Below, in pieces: positions 48,545 through 57,653 of a stretch of 64,000 bases of DNA. The first letter of the stretch is position 1, and each line of letters starts with the position of its first letter. This DNA is from Bacteroidales bacterium UBA7569. GTDB taxonomy: Bacteria; Bacteroidota; Bacteroidia; Bacteroidales; Paludibacteraceae. The notes beneath the pieces are model-generated. The model saw nothing but the letters and a program-made list of their open reading frames with translations. It was not told the DNA's origin and searched no databases. The stretch lies in the NCBI GenBank assembly GCA_002477945.1, contig DLLF01000006.1, forward strand, positions 9,837-73,836. The letters are read 5' to 3'. Position numbers and translations under genes: made by a program.

Positions 48545-51500
48545 CTATCTTTTTGGCGGAATACTGTCGTTTGCCACAGCCTTTTTTCTGTGTTTGCGAC
48601 CTTGCCCGCCGAAATCATATTTGAACATCAAACCGACACCCTGCACCGTATGTGCCTCCTTCAGTGAGTATTTGTCCACCGTGTGCGTGTAGGCTTTCGC
48701 ACGCCAATGACCCGACGGACTGAGCATATATTCCACATCCAGGTTCCCGAACAAGGGTTGGTTGCTGATGTCGTTATAACGGTATCCGAAGTTGCCGTTG
48801 ATGAGAAGCCGGTTGTTGGGCTGGTATTGGAACTGGGTTTCATATTCCTGGCTCGCATCATCACCGCTGCCACCGGTTCTTACGTTGAACCCTACTGTGA
48901 AATCTTTGGTCAGTTTGCCCAACCAGTTGTTGATCTGACCCGTAATCGTTGAACTCAACAACGAGTAAGTCTCGCTCACTCCTATGTTCTCCGTGGTCGT
49001 TTGCAGGTATTCCGGAGTGTAGAATTTATTGAATACAAGCAGATACAGTATCTGTCTCATCAGCATCTCGTCCGTATTGATAATCGATTTCACCTGGCTT
49101 GACACGCTCTCGTCAGATTGTGGCAACTCTATTCCGAAAGAGATTACGGGGTTCATCAAGTTCCCTTTGAGATAAAGTATACAGTTCACCGGTACGGACG
49201 TGCGGTTCGTTGAAACCTGCGATATGTCCGAACCGAACAAATCCCGCAACGATGCGGTCGTGGAATAATGCGCACTTGCGTCCACCTGGGGGTTTTCCGG
49301 ATCTCCGCTGAAGATGACCTTGCTGTTTGGTCGTATGGTAAACTCCTTGCGGATGACGTTTTGGAATGTGAAGAAGAATGAACCTTGTTGAAGGGTATAG
49401 GTGCCGAATATCTTGATGTCGTCGGCAGCCATATCATAACTTACCTTCAAGTTACCCTCTCCACGTCCTTCCAGCCGGTCACCTGTCTTCGGGTCTATGA
49501 TGATATCCACCTTCGCTTCAGGGGTCGCTTCTATTTGCAGATCAAGATATACTTTCGTATTGCTTTCCGGCTCGGACTGATGTGGCTCTTTTTTCGCAAT
49601 GGGGGCATTGTGATCCACAAAGGTGATGAACGAATTGTCATGCGCATTGCTTGCCCCTCCGATAGACAGACTGAACTCTGTCTTGTTGGCTGTCATTGCA
49701 TTGGCAGATATGCGGCATTCATGTTCGTCACCGCGGATGAATGCCTCTCCTGTTCCGTACACCTTTCCGTAGAACATGTCATTCCGCGAGGGAGGCAGGT
49801 TCATCACGAGAGCCTTCTGACAGCCGATGTCAATGCTGTAGCGGAAATCTTGAAAACTGCCGTCATGCTCAAGCGCACCGTTCACCGACAAAGTGTTGCC
49901 CTCAGCGTCACGCAGATGGATGCCGGAGAAGTCTATTTTGCCGTAATCCATGGTGATGGAGTCCGTGAAGTGGTAATATGTTCCGAGCATACCTATTCCC
50001 AAACCCGCATCTTTTGCCAATGCTTTACCCGTTACGTGGGTCTTTTTGTTTTGTCCGAACACATGCACATCTCCGAATCCTCGGCCCTGTATGTTTTCCA
50101 ATATGTTCTTTGTCCAGAAGTTGATGAATCCGAGATTGACGGAATCAGCCTTTATAAACAAGTCCCAACGCTTGTTGTCCGATGGAGCCACCACACCCGT
50201 TATATCCGCCACTGTATCCCCTTTCTCCACAACCGCACCGGCTATGTCTATCGTCTTCTTTTCCCTGTTCAGACGGGCGGTCGCAGTGGCGTCACCCACA
50301 AACTGACCATTAATGCAGGCACTGTCCATGCGGGCCTCTGCCTGAAGCATCGGGGTGCTGAACAGACTGAAAACCGTTCCCCTTGCTGTAAGTCTTCCTC
50401 CGAAGGAAATAACATCTTTCGCCTCGGTGAAACTGAGAATATAATCCAAAGGAAAATCACCTATGTCGAAATGGATGGAATCATTGCTGCGTTTGCTGGC
50501 CATACCGTGGGCATATACGAAGCGGCGGCTGTTCCCGAAACGGAAATTATCCAACTGCAGTGAAGTGTCCGCCACGGCATAGCGAAGATGACCGTCCGCA
50601 AGAGTCCATACAGAATCCGACAACAGGAATCGCGACGGAAGCAGATGGAGGTCAATGAGAGGCTCACCGGCGTACTGCATAAATCGCGTGATGGTGCGTA
50701 TCGAACCTGCGTTGCGTCGCTCCTTCGGATTGGCAAAGTCAAAGTTCAATACAACGGAGTCTCTTCGGGCCACCGATTTCAGATAACATTGCAAATCGCC
50801 TATCTTCTCTCCTGCCGGCGTGTTTCCTGCATATTTCAGCATCTGGGCGGAGAGATTGATCTGGTTGGAGTGGTTGTCTATGTTTAAGGCGATATTGTCT
50901 ATCTTCAGATCTCCTTTCTTGAAGGTGGGAACAAGCACCTGCAACGCAAACTGCTCGTCAGGTTCCGATATAAAACCTTTTATGGTGGGGAGATCGGAGA
51001 ACGACATCGGGAGTTCCAATACCTCGCTGATGAGATCCAGATTCTTGAAATAGGCATAGAACTGCACATCGTTCGTGGCAGATGTTTGCATCACTGCCTT
51101 TCTGTCCTTCTCCGACAGCAAACGGGGTACGTATCTTGCCAACAGTCGTTTCACGATGAGCGGCAACTGGCTGTATCGGTATTGTCCAGATATGTTGGCA
51201 TTCAGGTAGTCCGATTGTATTTTGAAATTTGTCGGTCGCTTGTCACCGGTCTCGGCCAGCAGACGCATCTTCTGCATAAGCAGGGTCTTGCCGTTGTTTT
51301 CAAACGACAATGTGTCTATTGCCAAACTGCCGTTGATGTTGTCCAATTGGTTCCCTGTGATATTCAGGGATATGCTGCCCCGCAGGTCGGAATGGCTGTA
51401 ACGTTTCGAAAATCCCAACTCGCCCAAGCGCAGGCGGTGTATGTCCAAGCCGAAGTCAAAAACGGGCAACTGCTTGTTCAGGTCTATCAAACCGTCAAAC

Positions 51501-52984
51501 CGGAAACCTATGTTCGGATCGTCAATGTAAACCAACCCGTCATATTTGTTCTGGGTATATGTACCGTCTATATGTGCATTCTTGTAGGTGTATCCGTTGA
51601 ACCCGATGGAAGTGATATGGGCACACAGATTGGCACGCAAAGGCTGGCCTGCGCCGCTGTAGGCATCCACTTGCGCACGCATGGCAATGTTCCCGAACCG
51701 TTTGTCTCCTGTCAATGGCGACAGACGGAAACGCTTGGTCTGTACAATGCCCTTGAAATGCGGATCCTGAAAATGTCCGGTGGTGCGCAGCGACCCCTGT
51801 GTGGATATTGATCCTAATCGGGAACTGAATGTCCCTTGCAGGTTCAGGCTGTCGCTGCGACCGCTCAGCACGCCTTTGTAGTGTACAACGCCCAACTGGG
51901 CTATCGACTTGGGCAATTGATACGGACGGTCTTGCATATCCGAAATGAAATCCTGTACAAGCGCATGGTGCAAAGTCAGGTCTTGGAAATTGGCATATAG
52001 GTAGGCGGTGTCAATCCGAGGCAGACCTGCAATGGATATATCGCCCCTCAGTAAGGCATACTGCTGGTAGTTGACGGCTAAGTTCTCCGCCCGCAGATTG
52101 CCGATGCTGCCGTCTATGTTGCCGGAAAGTGAAATCTCACCCTCTATCTTGTCCAAGGCAGGGACAAACAAACCGATATCATGAGGCGAAAGCACGGCTT
52201 TGTCTATCTCCAAGTGTACTTTTGCATCGGCTATGCCATCCTTGTTGATACCTCCTTCCGGAAATCCTATCTCCACCGTCTTCGTCGAAAATTCCGAATG
52301 GGGCAGAACTATCTGCATACACGGCATGCTGATACCGCGCGGCGTCAGCAATAGGCGGGCATGCAAAGTGTTCAGACGGAAAGAGTCTGCTTTTTGCACA
52401 AAGTCTGTATGCTGCCGTCGCAAGGTTCCTTCCAATTGTCCTATCTCGGCATCCAGCGAATCTCGGCTGTAGTGGTTGAGCGATAATTCTGCCTGCAAAC
52501 CGTCTGTTCGCCAGTCATTGTAACGTAATCGTATGTTGTGCAATCCCACATTCTTTATTTCCATAACGGGCAACGTGTCAGTATGAGTCGAAGGCAACAG
52601 CCTTTCAAGAAATGTATAGTTCTTGGTTATGGAATCCAGGGAATAGATGTTGATGAATGCATCTCGCAACAAGGCTTTCCGGAAGATAATGCGGTGCCGG
52701 AAAAATCCTCTGAAATCAAACTCGGCATCAATGCCTTTTGTATAGAACAAGGTATCTCCCTGCTGGTCGCCTATATAGATGTTTTCAAAACTGACCTTGT
52801 TGAACAACCGGTAATCCGCTTTGCCGATTCGCACCTCCGCTTGCAGCCCTCTTGATATTTCCTGTGCCGCTACATTCAGCATGGCGGTCTGCACCTTGCT
52901 GCTACGGATAAGCAGAAGAAGCATTCCTGACACCAAAACAGTGCAAGCGACAACAATCGAAAGTATGTAAGCGAAGCGTTTCAT
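48545..52984 (-). CDS. tamB: TamB-like translocation/assembly module protein (DUF490/AsmA-like)
   Basis: This 1479-residue protein has one N-terminal signal anchor (RFAYILSIVVACTVLVSGML). Long repeating beta strands of the AsmA/TamB groove type follow, with a C-terminal TamB domain (about 1080-1440; markers VDIIIDPKTGDRLEGRGEGN and TIRPNSKVIFSGDPENPQVD). TamB-like proteins bridge inner and outer membranes and help in outer-membrane protein assembly or phospholipid transport. The start is set at 52984 because the upstream 24 codons lie beside the promoter. It is first in the operon with yifB, uvrB and cls. No TamA-like barrel gene is in the window. Confidence 0.9.
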   Translation of the reverse strand: MKRFAYILSIVVACTVLVSGMLLLLIRSSKVQTAMLNVAAQEISRGLQAEVRIGKADYRLFNKVSFENIYIGDQQGDTLFYTKGIDAEFDFRGFFRHRIIFRKALLRDAFINIYSLDSITKNYTFLERLLPSTHTDTLPVMEIKNVGLHNIRLRYNDWRTDGLQAELSLNHYSRDSLDAEIGQLEGTLRRQHTDFVQKADSFRLNTLHARLLLTPRGISMPCMQIVLPHSEFSTKTVEIGFPEGGINKDGIADAKVHLEIDKAVLSPHDIGLFVPALDKIEGEISLSGNIDGSIGNLRAENLAVNYQQYALLRGDISIAGLPRIDTAYLYANFQDLTLHHALVQDFISDMQDRPYQLPKSIAQLGVVHYKGVLSGRSDSLNLQGTFSSRLGSISTQGSLRTTGHFQDPHFKGIVQTKRFRLSPLTGDKRFGNIAMRAQVDAYSGAGQPLRANLCAHITSIGFNGYTYKNAHIDGTYTQNKYDGLVYIDDPNIGFRFDGLIDLNKQLPVFDFGLDIHRLRLGELGFSKRYSHSDLRGSISLNITGNQLDNINGSLAIDTLSFENNGKTLLMQKMRLLAETGDKRPTNFKIQSDYLNANISGQYRYSQLPLIVKRLLARYVPRLLSEKDRKAVMQTSATNDVQFYAYFKNLDLISEVLELPMSFSDLPTIKGFISEPDEQFALQVLVPTFKKGDLKIDNIALNIDNHSNQINLSAQMLKYAGNTPAGEKIGDLQCYLKSVARRDSVVLNFDFANPKERRNAGSIRTITRFMQYAGEPLIDLHLLPSRFLLSDSVWTLADGHLRYAVADTSLQLDNFRFGNSRRFVYAHGMASKRSNDSIHFDIGDFPLDYILSFTEAKDVISFGGRLTARGTVFSLFSTPMLQAEARMDSACINGQFVGDATATARLNREKKTIDIAGAVVEKGDTVADITGVVAPSDNKRWDLFIKADSVNLGFINFWTKNILENIQGRGFGDVHVFGQNKKTHVTGKALAKDAGLGIGMLGTYYHFTDSITMDYGKIDFSGIHLRDAEGNTLSVNGALEHDGSFQDFRYSIDIGCQKALVMNLPPSRNDMFYGKVYGTGEAFIRGDEHECRISANAMTANKTEFSLSIGGASNAHDNSFITFVDHNAPIAKKEPHQSEPESNTKVYLDLQIEATPEAKVDIIIDPKTGDRLEGRGEGNLKVSYDMAADDIKIFGTYTLQQGSFFFTFQNVIRKEFTIRPNSKVIFSGDPENPQVDASAHYSTTASLRDLFGSDISQVSTNRTSVPVNCILYLKGNLMNPVISFGIELPQSDESVSSQVKSIINTDEMLMRQILYLLVFNKFYTPEYLQTTTENIGVSETYSLLSSTITGQINNWLGKLTKDFTVGFNVRTGGSGDDASQEYETQFQYQPNNRLLINGNFGYRYNDISNQPLFGNLDVEYMLSPSGHWRAKAYTHTVDKYSLKEAHTVQGVGLMFKYDFGGQGRKHRKKAVANDSIPPKR

Positions 52985-53020
52985 TTTGCAATGGGTACAA
53001 CTGCCGCAAAGTAATATCTG

Positions 53021-53051
53021 CAAAGATAAGGTATATTTGTCGTATCTGCAA
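53021..53051 (-). promoter_or_regulatory. Promoter of the tamB operon
   Basis: On the minus strand, TTG (53051-53049), 20 bp, TATCTTTG (53028-53021). The leader is about 30 nt. Confidence 0.65.
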
Positions 53052-53244
53052 GTCATTCAGCAGGAAAGATGATGGAATGTTTTATTTCTCAAATACAATC
53101 TGCCTGTGAAATGGAACCGGTGGTATCCGTTTTCCGCTTGTATCTGCATTCTGCTTGTTTGCCCCATTCATCCTATTCGTCCAATCCGTTCAATAATCTT
53201 CTCTGCGGTTGCCCGATTGTCAATCATCAACTTGTTTCTTTCTA

Positions 53245-53385
53245 CGACCCCTCGTCGAGACCTCAAGCACCCCTCATCGCAAGGATTATGAAACAATGCA
53301 ATGCTATTAAAGCCCCTTCTTTGGAGGGGTTGGGGGAGGTCTTCCTCTCCATAGAATTTCTCGATTAACTGGAATGTCTATAATA
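53245..53385 (+). repeat. Dispersed repeats, families A, B and C in series
   Basis: A is at 53245-53280 (CGACCCCTCGTCGAGACC...). B is at 53310-53345 (AAGCCCCTTCTTTGGAGGGG ...). C is at about 53356-53385 (TCTCGATTAACTGGAATGTC). The same A-B order is seen at 25221 and 31352. Confidence 0.75.
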
Positions 53386-53546
53386 ACTCCCATCTCAGGC
53401 TCCCTGTTGGACTAATCTGTCCAATCCGCCCGATCCGTCCCGTTCTCCTGTAGTCCAAGATCCCGCATCTTCAGGCTTCTTGAATATCTATCATAAACTA
53501 ACATAAAGTTTACCTCCCCCTATAAAGCAAAATTGTTGGTCATGAA

Positions 53547-53578
53547 TTTGTCAGTCTATAAAAGAATGTATATCTTTG
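53547..53578 (+). promoter_or_regulatory. Strong promoter upstream of the ncRNA and zinc-ribbon operon
   Basis: TTTG at 53547-53550 and TATCTTTG at 53571-53578 with 20-bp spacing are a close match to consensus. Transcription should begin at about 53585. It is the only such box before the start codon at 53998. Confidence 0.75.
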
Positions 53579-53584
53579 CAGTGT

Positions 53585-53961
53585 GAAGTTCACGCAGAGG
53601 TGAGCGGGTGGGTATCGTTTCTTGCTTCGTGCAGGAAACAAATGTCACCGAAGTCTCTGAATGGGCTTCGCAGTACATAATAAAGGCGTTTATTGACGCT
53701 CTGTTCTGACGGATTGAAATGTCGCAGTTTCACGTAGAAATCAGACTTAGCAACGGTAGATGTCCTCGGAGTATAAGTATATTCCGCCTGTCGGGAAGCG
53801 ATGTATATTACGTCGTCTCGTGTGCCATGGTTGCATGGCACGGTTACAGGTGTTGGTTGTCTTATATTGGCGTGGGCTTCGCGTTGTCGGTTCTATTTCT
53901 ACAGGCAATGCGACAGCCTCAATTCGTGGAACGGCAACGGCCGAAATCCACGTTTTTTTTT
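53585..53961 (+). ncRNA. Candidate ~380-nt structured RNA (free ncRNA or attenuated leader)
   Basis: The segment lies between a strong promoter and a strong intrinsic terminator and has several hairpins. GTTTCTTGC / GCAGGAAAC (53617-53639) sits inside an outer pairing GGTGA / TCACC. CGAAG / CTTCG (about 53650-53670) follows, and GTGCCATG / CATGGCAC with a 4-nt loop is at 53822-53841. It does not show the signature sequences of tmRNA, RNase P RNA or SRP RNA, and I do not recognise it. Because the terminator ends 36 nt before the next gene, it could act as a regulated leader of that operon. Confidence 0.55.
53925..53961 (+). terminator. Intrinsic terminator directly before the zinc-ribbon operon
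   Basis: The stem CGTGGA / TCCACG has an inner GGC/GCC helix, followed by nine T (53953-53961). No promoter box lies between it and the ATG at 53998. Confidence 0.8.
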
Positions 53962-53997
53962 ATGTCTGTACAACGACGCTAAAAACCGATATAAGCA

Positions 53998-55764
53998 ATG
54001 TTTTGTCCTGAATGTGGTACCAAGTTAGACAAAGAGGCACTTTTCTGCCCTGAATGTGGCACGAAAGTAACTCCGCTGCAAGCCGTAGAAACGGCAGCAA
54101 ACGGCACTCCCTGTGTAGATAATGCGGAGACTGTCTCCGATGAACCGGACATTGTCGCACGTGGATTCATCCTGACGAATATACAATCGCTGTCAAGGCG
54201 TTTGCATGTCCGCAAAGAAATGGTACAAGATGTATTCAACGGATATATCCGGGGAATGAGGCAATGGGGCGTCCGCTATGTCTTGTTGGATGCAAGTGAT
54301 TATACGTACCGGGTTCGCGGTTTCTTGGGAGGACGTAAACATGTGTCACTGGGTAGCGCTGATACTTGGGCTGATTATGCGGCGATTCTCAAAGATGCAC
54401 ACGATGCAGAGGTGCGTTCGGGAGAACCCGAATCGGATTACCTGTTTATTATTGGTGGCGATGATGATGTCCCCATGCCTTGTCTTCCGCACTTTTTCGA
54501 CAATGACAACGATCGCGACTTTGATACCGATCTTCTCTACGCCTATCCCTATGGAGACGAAATGGCGGCAAAATTGCTGTCGCAGGAACTCTTTTCTTAT
54601 GATGCCCTCTTCTACGTGGGACGTCTCCCCGTTGCTGACGACGGGAGTTTTTCCGACCTGACGGATTATCTCTCACGTGTATTGGAGCAGGGGGCTGCGG
54701 TTCCCGTTGATACAGCCTATTCGCAGTGCGACCCGCATTGGAAGCAAGTGACCTTGTCCATTACGGAGGATTTGAATCGGGCAGGACTCTATCCTGACTA
54801 TGGTGATAATCTGCCTGCTGAGATAATCGCACAAAAGCGGGTGTTCTTGACTCCTCATGTGGCTCTCGACTCTCAAACGGGCAAGCAGAATCCGCATGCT
54901 TTCAATGAACAGGCTAACTACTATTTCTTCAATATGCACGGCAGTAATGCTATGCATAGCGAAGGTTTCTTTGGAGAGGGTTTGCACGGAGAAGGTTGGG
55001 CGGAAGGAATGTCCCCTCTGTTGATAGCAAGAGCGGAAAGACCCAATATATTCTTTACGCAGGCTTGTTACGGAGGACGCTTTATCCGCTATCCCAAACG
55101 CAAAAGTACCTTGCTCTCCGCATTGACGGGCAAAACGCTCACCTATGTGGGTTCGTCCCGTGTGGCTTATGGTGCTGTCGACCCTTCTGATGGCCAGTGC
55201 AGGCTTTCCACATCAGACATCTTGGCACAGGCTTTCAATTGCGCCATGCTCAACGGCTATACGGCAGGTGCCGCATTCTTTGCTGCACGTGTGGAGACTT
55301 GGCAGACCGCACCGGGAGATGTGGTTCATGCACTTACGATCAGTGAATTCAACCTCTATGGCGACCCGCTTGTGCATATAGGAGGTTATCAAGCCACCAA
55401 CTATACGGCGGACAAGTCCGCACTGCTCAAGCCCGGAGAAAAAGTGGGTGTGGTTCGCGAAGAGGTAATCTCCCGAAAGTCTGCCCCGGGAAAACAAAGT
55501 CTGTTGGTGCAGGTGCGGAGTGCTGTCGATAAAAACATTATGGATATCTCGGCATCTATAGCCGCAAGTCTTTACCGGCAGTATGGTATCCCGGCCCGTG
55601 AACCTTCCATCATTAGTCGTTGCACCTATGCGGACGGACGGCGTGAACTGTGTTTCACGTTCTCGCAGCCGGGTACCAACGGATTGTGTAACGAAACACG
55701 TGTATCGGCATCCGAAGACGGAACAATTAAAACAGTAGCATCAACAAAACTATTTACCAACTAA
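53998..55764 (+). CDS. Zinc-ribbon / gingipain-like (C25, caspase-fold) cysteine peptidase
   Basis: This 588-residue protein has a zinc ribbon at the extreme N-terminus (C3, C6, C17, C20: FCPECGTKL and FCPECGTKV) and no signal peptide. Residues 55-465 resemble peptidase C25. They include SDYLFIIGGDDDVPMP (147-162), the strand-loop FYVGRLPVADD (205-215), and the candidate dyad His314 in FFNMHGSNAMH and Cys357 in IFFTQACYGG. The family-like FNLYGDPLVHIGG ends the domain near 463. The last 125 residues are of unknown fold. Gingipains are secreted; this one should stay in the cytosol, like caspase-fold effectors. It is first of seven co-directional genes, with the SPFH gene 13 bp downstream. Confidence 0.75.
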   Translation: MFCPECGTKLDKEALFCPECGTKVTPLQAVETAANGTPCVDNAETVSDEPDIVARGFILTNIQSLSRRLHVRKEMVQDVFNGYIRGMRQWGVRYVLLDASDYTYRVRGFLGGRKHVSLGSADTWADYAAILKDAHDAEVRSGEPESDYLFIIGGDDDVPMPCLPHFFDNDNDRDFDTDLLYAYPYGDEMAAKLLSQELFSYDALFYVGRLPVADDGSFSDLTDYLSRVLEQGAAVPVDTAYSQCDPHWKQVTLSITEDLNRAGLYPDYGDNLPAEIIAQKRVFLTPHVALDSQTGKQNPHAFNEQANYYFFNMHGSNAMHSEGFFGEGLHGEGWAEGMSPLLIARAERPNIFFTQACYGGRFIRYPKRKSTLLSALTGKTLTYVGSSRVAYGAVDPSDGQCRLSTSDILAQAFNCAMLNGYTAGAAFFAARVETWQTAPGDVVHALTISEFNLYGDPLVHIGGYQATNYTADKSALLKPGEKVGVVREEVISRKSAPGKQSLLVQVRSAVDKNIMDISASIAASLYRQYGIPAREPSIISRCTYADGRRELCFTFSQPGTNGLCNETRVSASEDGTIKTVASTKLFTN

Positions 55765-55777
55765 TACACTATCAATT

Positions 55778-57385
55778 ATGGAATGTCCTAAATGTGGAAT
55801 GCCTCTCAAGGAAGGCGCTAAGTTCTGTATATATTGCGGAGAAAAAGTCGCACAAGAATCTGCTGCCCCTGTAACGGAAGAGAATAATAGTGTTCGGCAG
55901 GAATCACCTGCCGAAGAACAGTTGGGGGACTTGGCGCAGACTACCAACCGGCGTATATACTGGGATATACAACCCGGACAGGTGGCACGGGTCATTAAGT
56001 CACAGGACTTGGCGCAATTCAAGGACGTACGCGGAGTTATTATTTCCGAGGGCACGACAGCATACATCCGTGTCAATGGAAAGACGGTACTGACCCTGAA
56101 TGGCGGTACCTATGATTTCAAGCAGGCCAAGTCGGATAAGGACGAAGCACCTATCAAACGGGCATGGAATATCGTCAAAGGATTGTTCAGCAAGAAAGAA
56201 CTGACCGATGCCGAAGAGAAATCCCTGTTGGAGCACGTGCAGAAAGGCTCTTCTTTCAGTATTGCCATATTGGTGGACAAGGCTTTCCCGTTGCTGATAG
56301 GTGCCAAGCAAGCCTCTCTGGACGACTACAAGACGTTCCGTCCGATGGAACTCAAGACCCGTTACCTGACGGTGCAGGTAGGGGTGAATGCCTATTTCCA
56401 GATAGCGGACAAAGAGCGTTTCTTGCAGCATTGGCTGACGGACAAAGCGGAACTGACTACCACGCAGATTGTGGACGAATTGAGTGACATTGTTCGTGCA
56501 CGTCTGCAAGGCTGTATGGAGGATACGGAGTGGGACGGCAATAAAGTACCCGATGACCTGCGCAGAAAACTGAAAGAAGAACTGAACGCGGACGCAGTGA
56601 ACCAATACTTTGGCTTGTCCATTGCACGTATAGTGGAAATATCTGCTGTCAGCGAGGACTTGGAGCGTTTCCGTCAGTTGAGCAGCGAGATGTACCTGAG
56701 CGAGCAGGAGATGGACTACCTGCGGCGTACCAATGATTTCAAGAACCGCTTGGCGGAAGTGCAGAACGCACAGCAGTTGCACGAGGCGCGTACAAGCGTA
56801 GAGTTGCAGCGTGAGTTGGACAAGATAAACAAGGACGACCTGTTGCGCCAGGATGAGTTGGATAAGTTCAAACTGCTGTTGGAGAGCGAACGGCGTCTGC
56901 GTGAAGCGCGTACACAGGAGGAGGAAGATGCTGCTATGGCAGAGATTCGCAAGACAGGACTGATGCGTGAGATAGACTACAGACGCATCGAACAGGATGC
57001 CGACTTGGAACGCCGCCGCAAAGAAGCAGACTTTGCCTTTGAGCAGCAACAGCGTGAGGAAGATGCCAAGGCGCAACGCCGCCAACAACAGTTCGAGCAG
57101 TTTATGGCAATGGAGAGTGCCGCTAATCAGCACGAACTGGAAATGGCACGCACCAAGAATGAGACCGAGCGTGAGTGGTCGGAACGCTTGCGCCAACAGC
57201 AGCAGGTGCAGAACGACCAGATGATGAGTCTGTTGCAGACCATGGCTGGTGCACGTGCCCCCAAACCGCCTGCAGCACAACCTGCACCCGCTCCGCGTAC
57301 TCCGATGAAGTACTGCAATCAATGCGGTGCGCACATACCCGCAGATAGTAAACATTGCCCTGAATGTGGCACAAAACAAAGTTGA
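55778..57385 (+). CDS. SPFH-domain protein with zinc ribbons at both ends
   Basis: This 535-residue protein has an N-terminal zinc ribbon (C3, C6, C17, C20) and an SPFH/band-7-like domain (about 75-300; VARVIKSQDLAQFKDVRGVI, MELKTRYLTVQVGVNAYFQI). A long charged coiled coil (about 310-490) leads to a C-terminal zinc ribbon (C513, C516, C527, C530). It resembles the virion-core/YdjI-type SPFH proteins, which are peripheral membrane or scaffold proteins in envelope stress modules. It has no membrane helix of its own. Such proteins form oligomeric rings or cages. It starts 13 bp after the peptidase gene and ends 1 bp before the next start. Confidence 0.85.
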   Translation: MECPKCGMPLKEGAKFCIYCGEKVAQESAAPVTEENNSVRQESPAEEQLGDLAQTTNRRIYWDIQPGQVARVIKSQDLAQFKDVRGVIISEGTTAYIRVNGKTVLTLNGGTYDFKQAKSDKDEAPIKRAWNIVKGLFSKKELTDAEEKSLLEHVQKGSSFSIAILVDKAFPLLIGAKQASLDDYKTFRPMELKTRYLTVQVGVNAYFQIADKERFLQHWLTDKAELTTTQIVDELSDIVRARLQGCMEDTEWDGNKVPDDLRRKLKEELNADAVNQYFGLSIARIVEISAVSEDLERFRQLSSEMYLSEQEMDYLRRTNDFKNRLAEVQNAQQLHEARTSVELQRELDKINKDDLLRQDELDKFKLLLESERRLREARTQEEEDAAMAEIRKTGLMREIDYRRIEQDADLERRRKEADFAFEQQQREEDAKAQRRQQQFEQFMAMESAANQHELEMARTKNETEREWSERLRQQQQVQNDQMMSLLQTMAGARAPKPPAAQPAPAPRTPMKYCNQCGAHIPADSKHCPECGTKQS

Positions 57386-57386
57386 C

Positions 57387-57632
57387 ATGGAAGAACTGAC
57401 TGGAAGGGTGCATATCCGGCGTATGGCAGTAGGTAGCAAGTCGGAAGGCGATTATGCCCGCTTCGTAATGTCTGCGGGCGAGGAATATACGCTCTATCGT
57501 GAAGGTATATACCCTGCAAATGACGATTACTTCAAGCAATTCGATGGCAAAGAGGTAGTCATTGTCGGGAATATAGAAGAACGTACACACTATATATGTG
57601 TACAATCCATTGTATGTAAAGATAACTTGTAA
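57387..57632 (+). CDS. 81-residue hypothetical protein of the zinc-ribbon operon
   Basis: This small soluble protein has no family I recognise. It is predominantly beta (GRVHIRRMAVGSKSEGDYAR, YTLYREGIYPANDDYFKQFD, EVVIVGNIEE) and looks like a small barrel or OB/SH3-like fold. The start at 57387 is one base after the upstream stop; the longer ORF from 57327 would overlap the zinc-ribbon end of the SPFH protein. Single-base spacing to the SPFH gene implies translational coupling and possibly a complex. Confidence 0.75.
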   Translation: MEELTGRVHIRRMAVGSKSEGDYARFVMSAGEEYTLYREGIYPANDDYFKQFDGKEVVIVGNIEERTHYICVQSIVCKDNL

Positions 57633-57653
57633 CTATAATTAAACAGAATAAAT

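Larger units (their letters stand above)
52985..53997. other. 1-kb divergent region: tamB promoter, repeats, ncRNA/leader
   Basis: From left to right it holds the tamB promoter, family A, B and C repeats, and the strong rightward promoter. The long structured non-coding stretch with its terminator comes last, just before the zinc-ribbon operon. Three overlapping 75-87-codon ORFs at 53719-54028 are in the structured segment and do not look like proteins. Confidence 0.7.

Noticed and set aside
53585..53961. The structured RNA as tmRNA, RNase P RNA or SRP RNA
   Set aside because: No tag-peptide ORF or tRNA-like end, no GAGGAAAGTCC block, and too long for bacterial SRP RNA.
53719..54028. Three overlapping ORFs in the leader of the zinc-ribbon operon
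   Set aside because: They run through stable hairpins and the T9 terminator, lack start context and have no family; the segment reads better as RNA.
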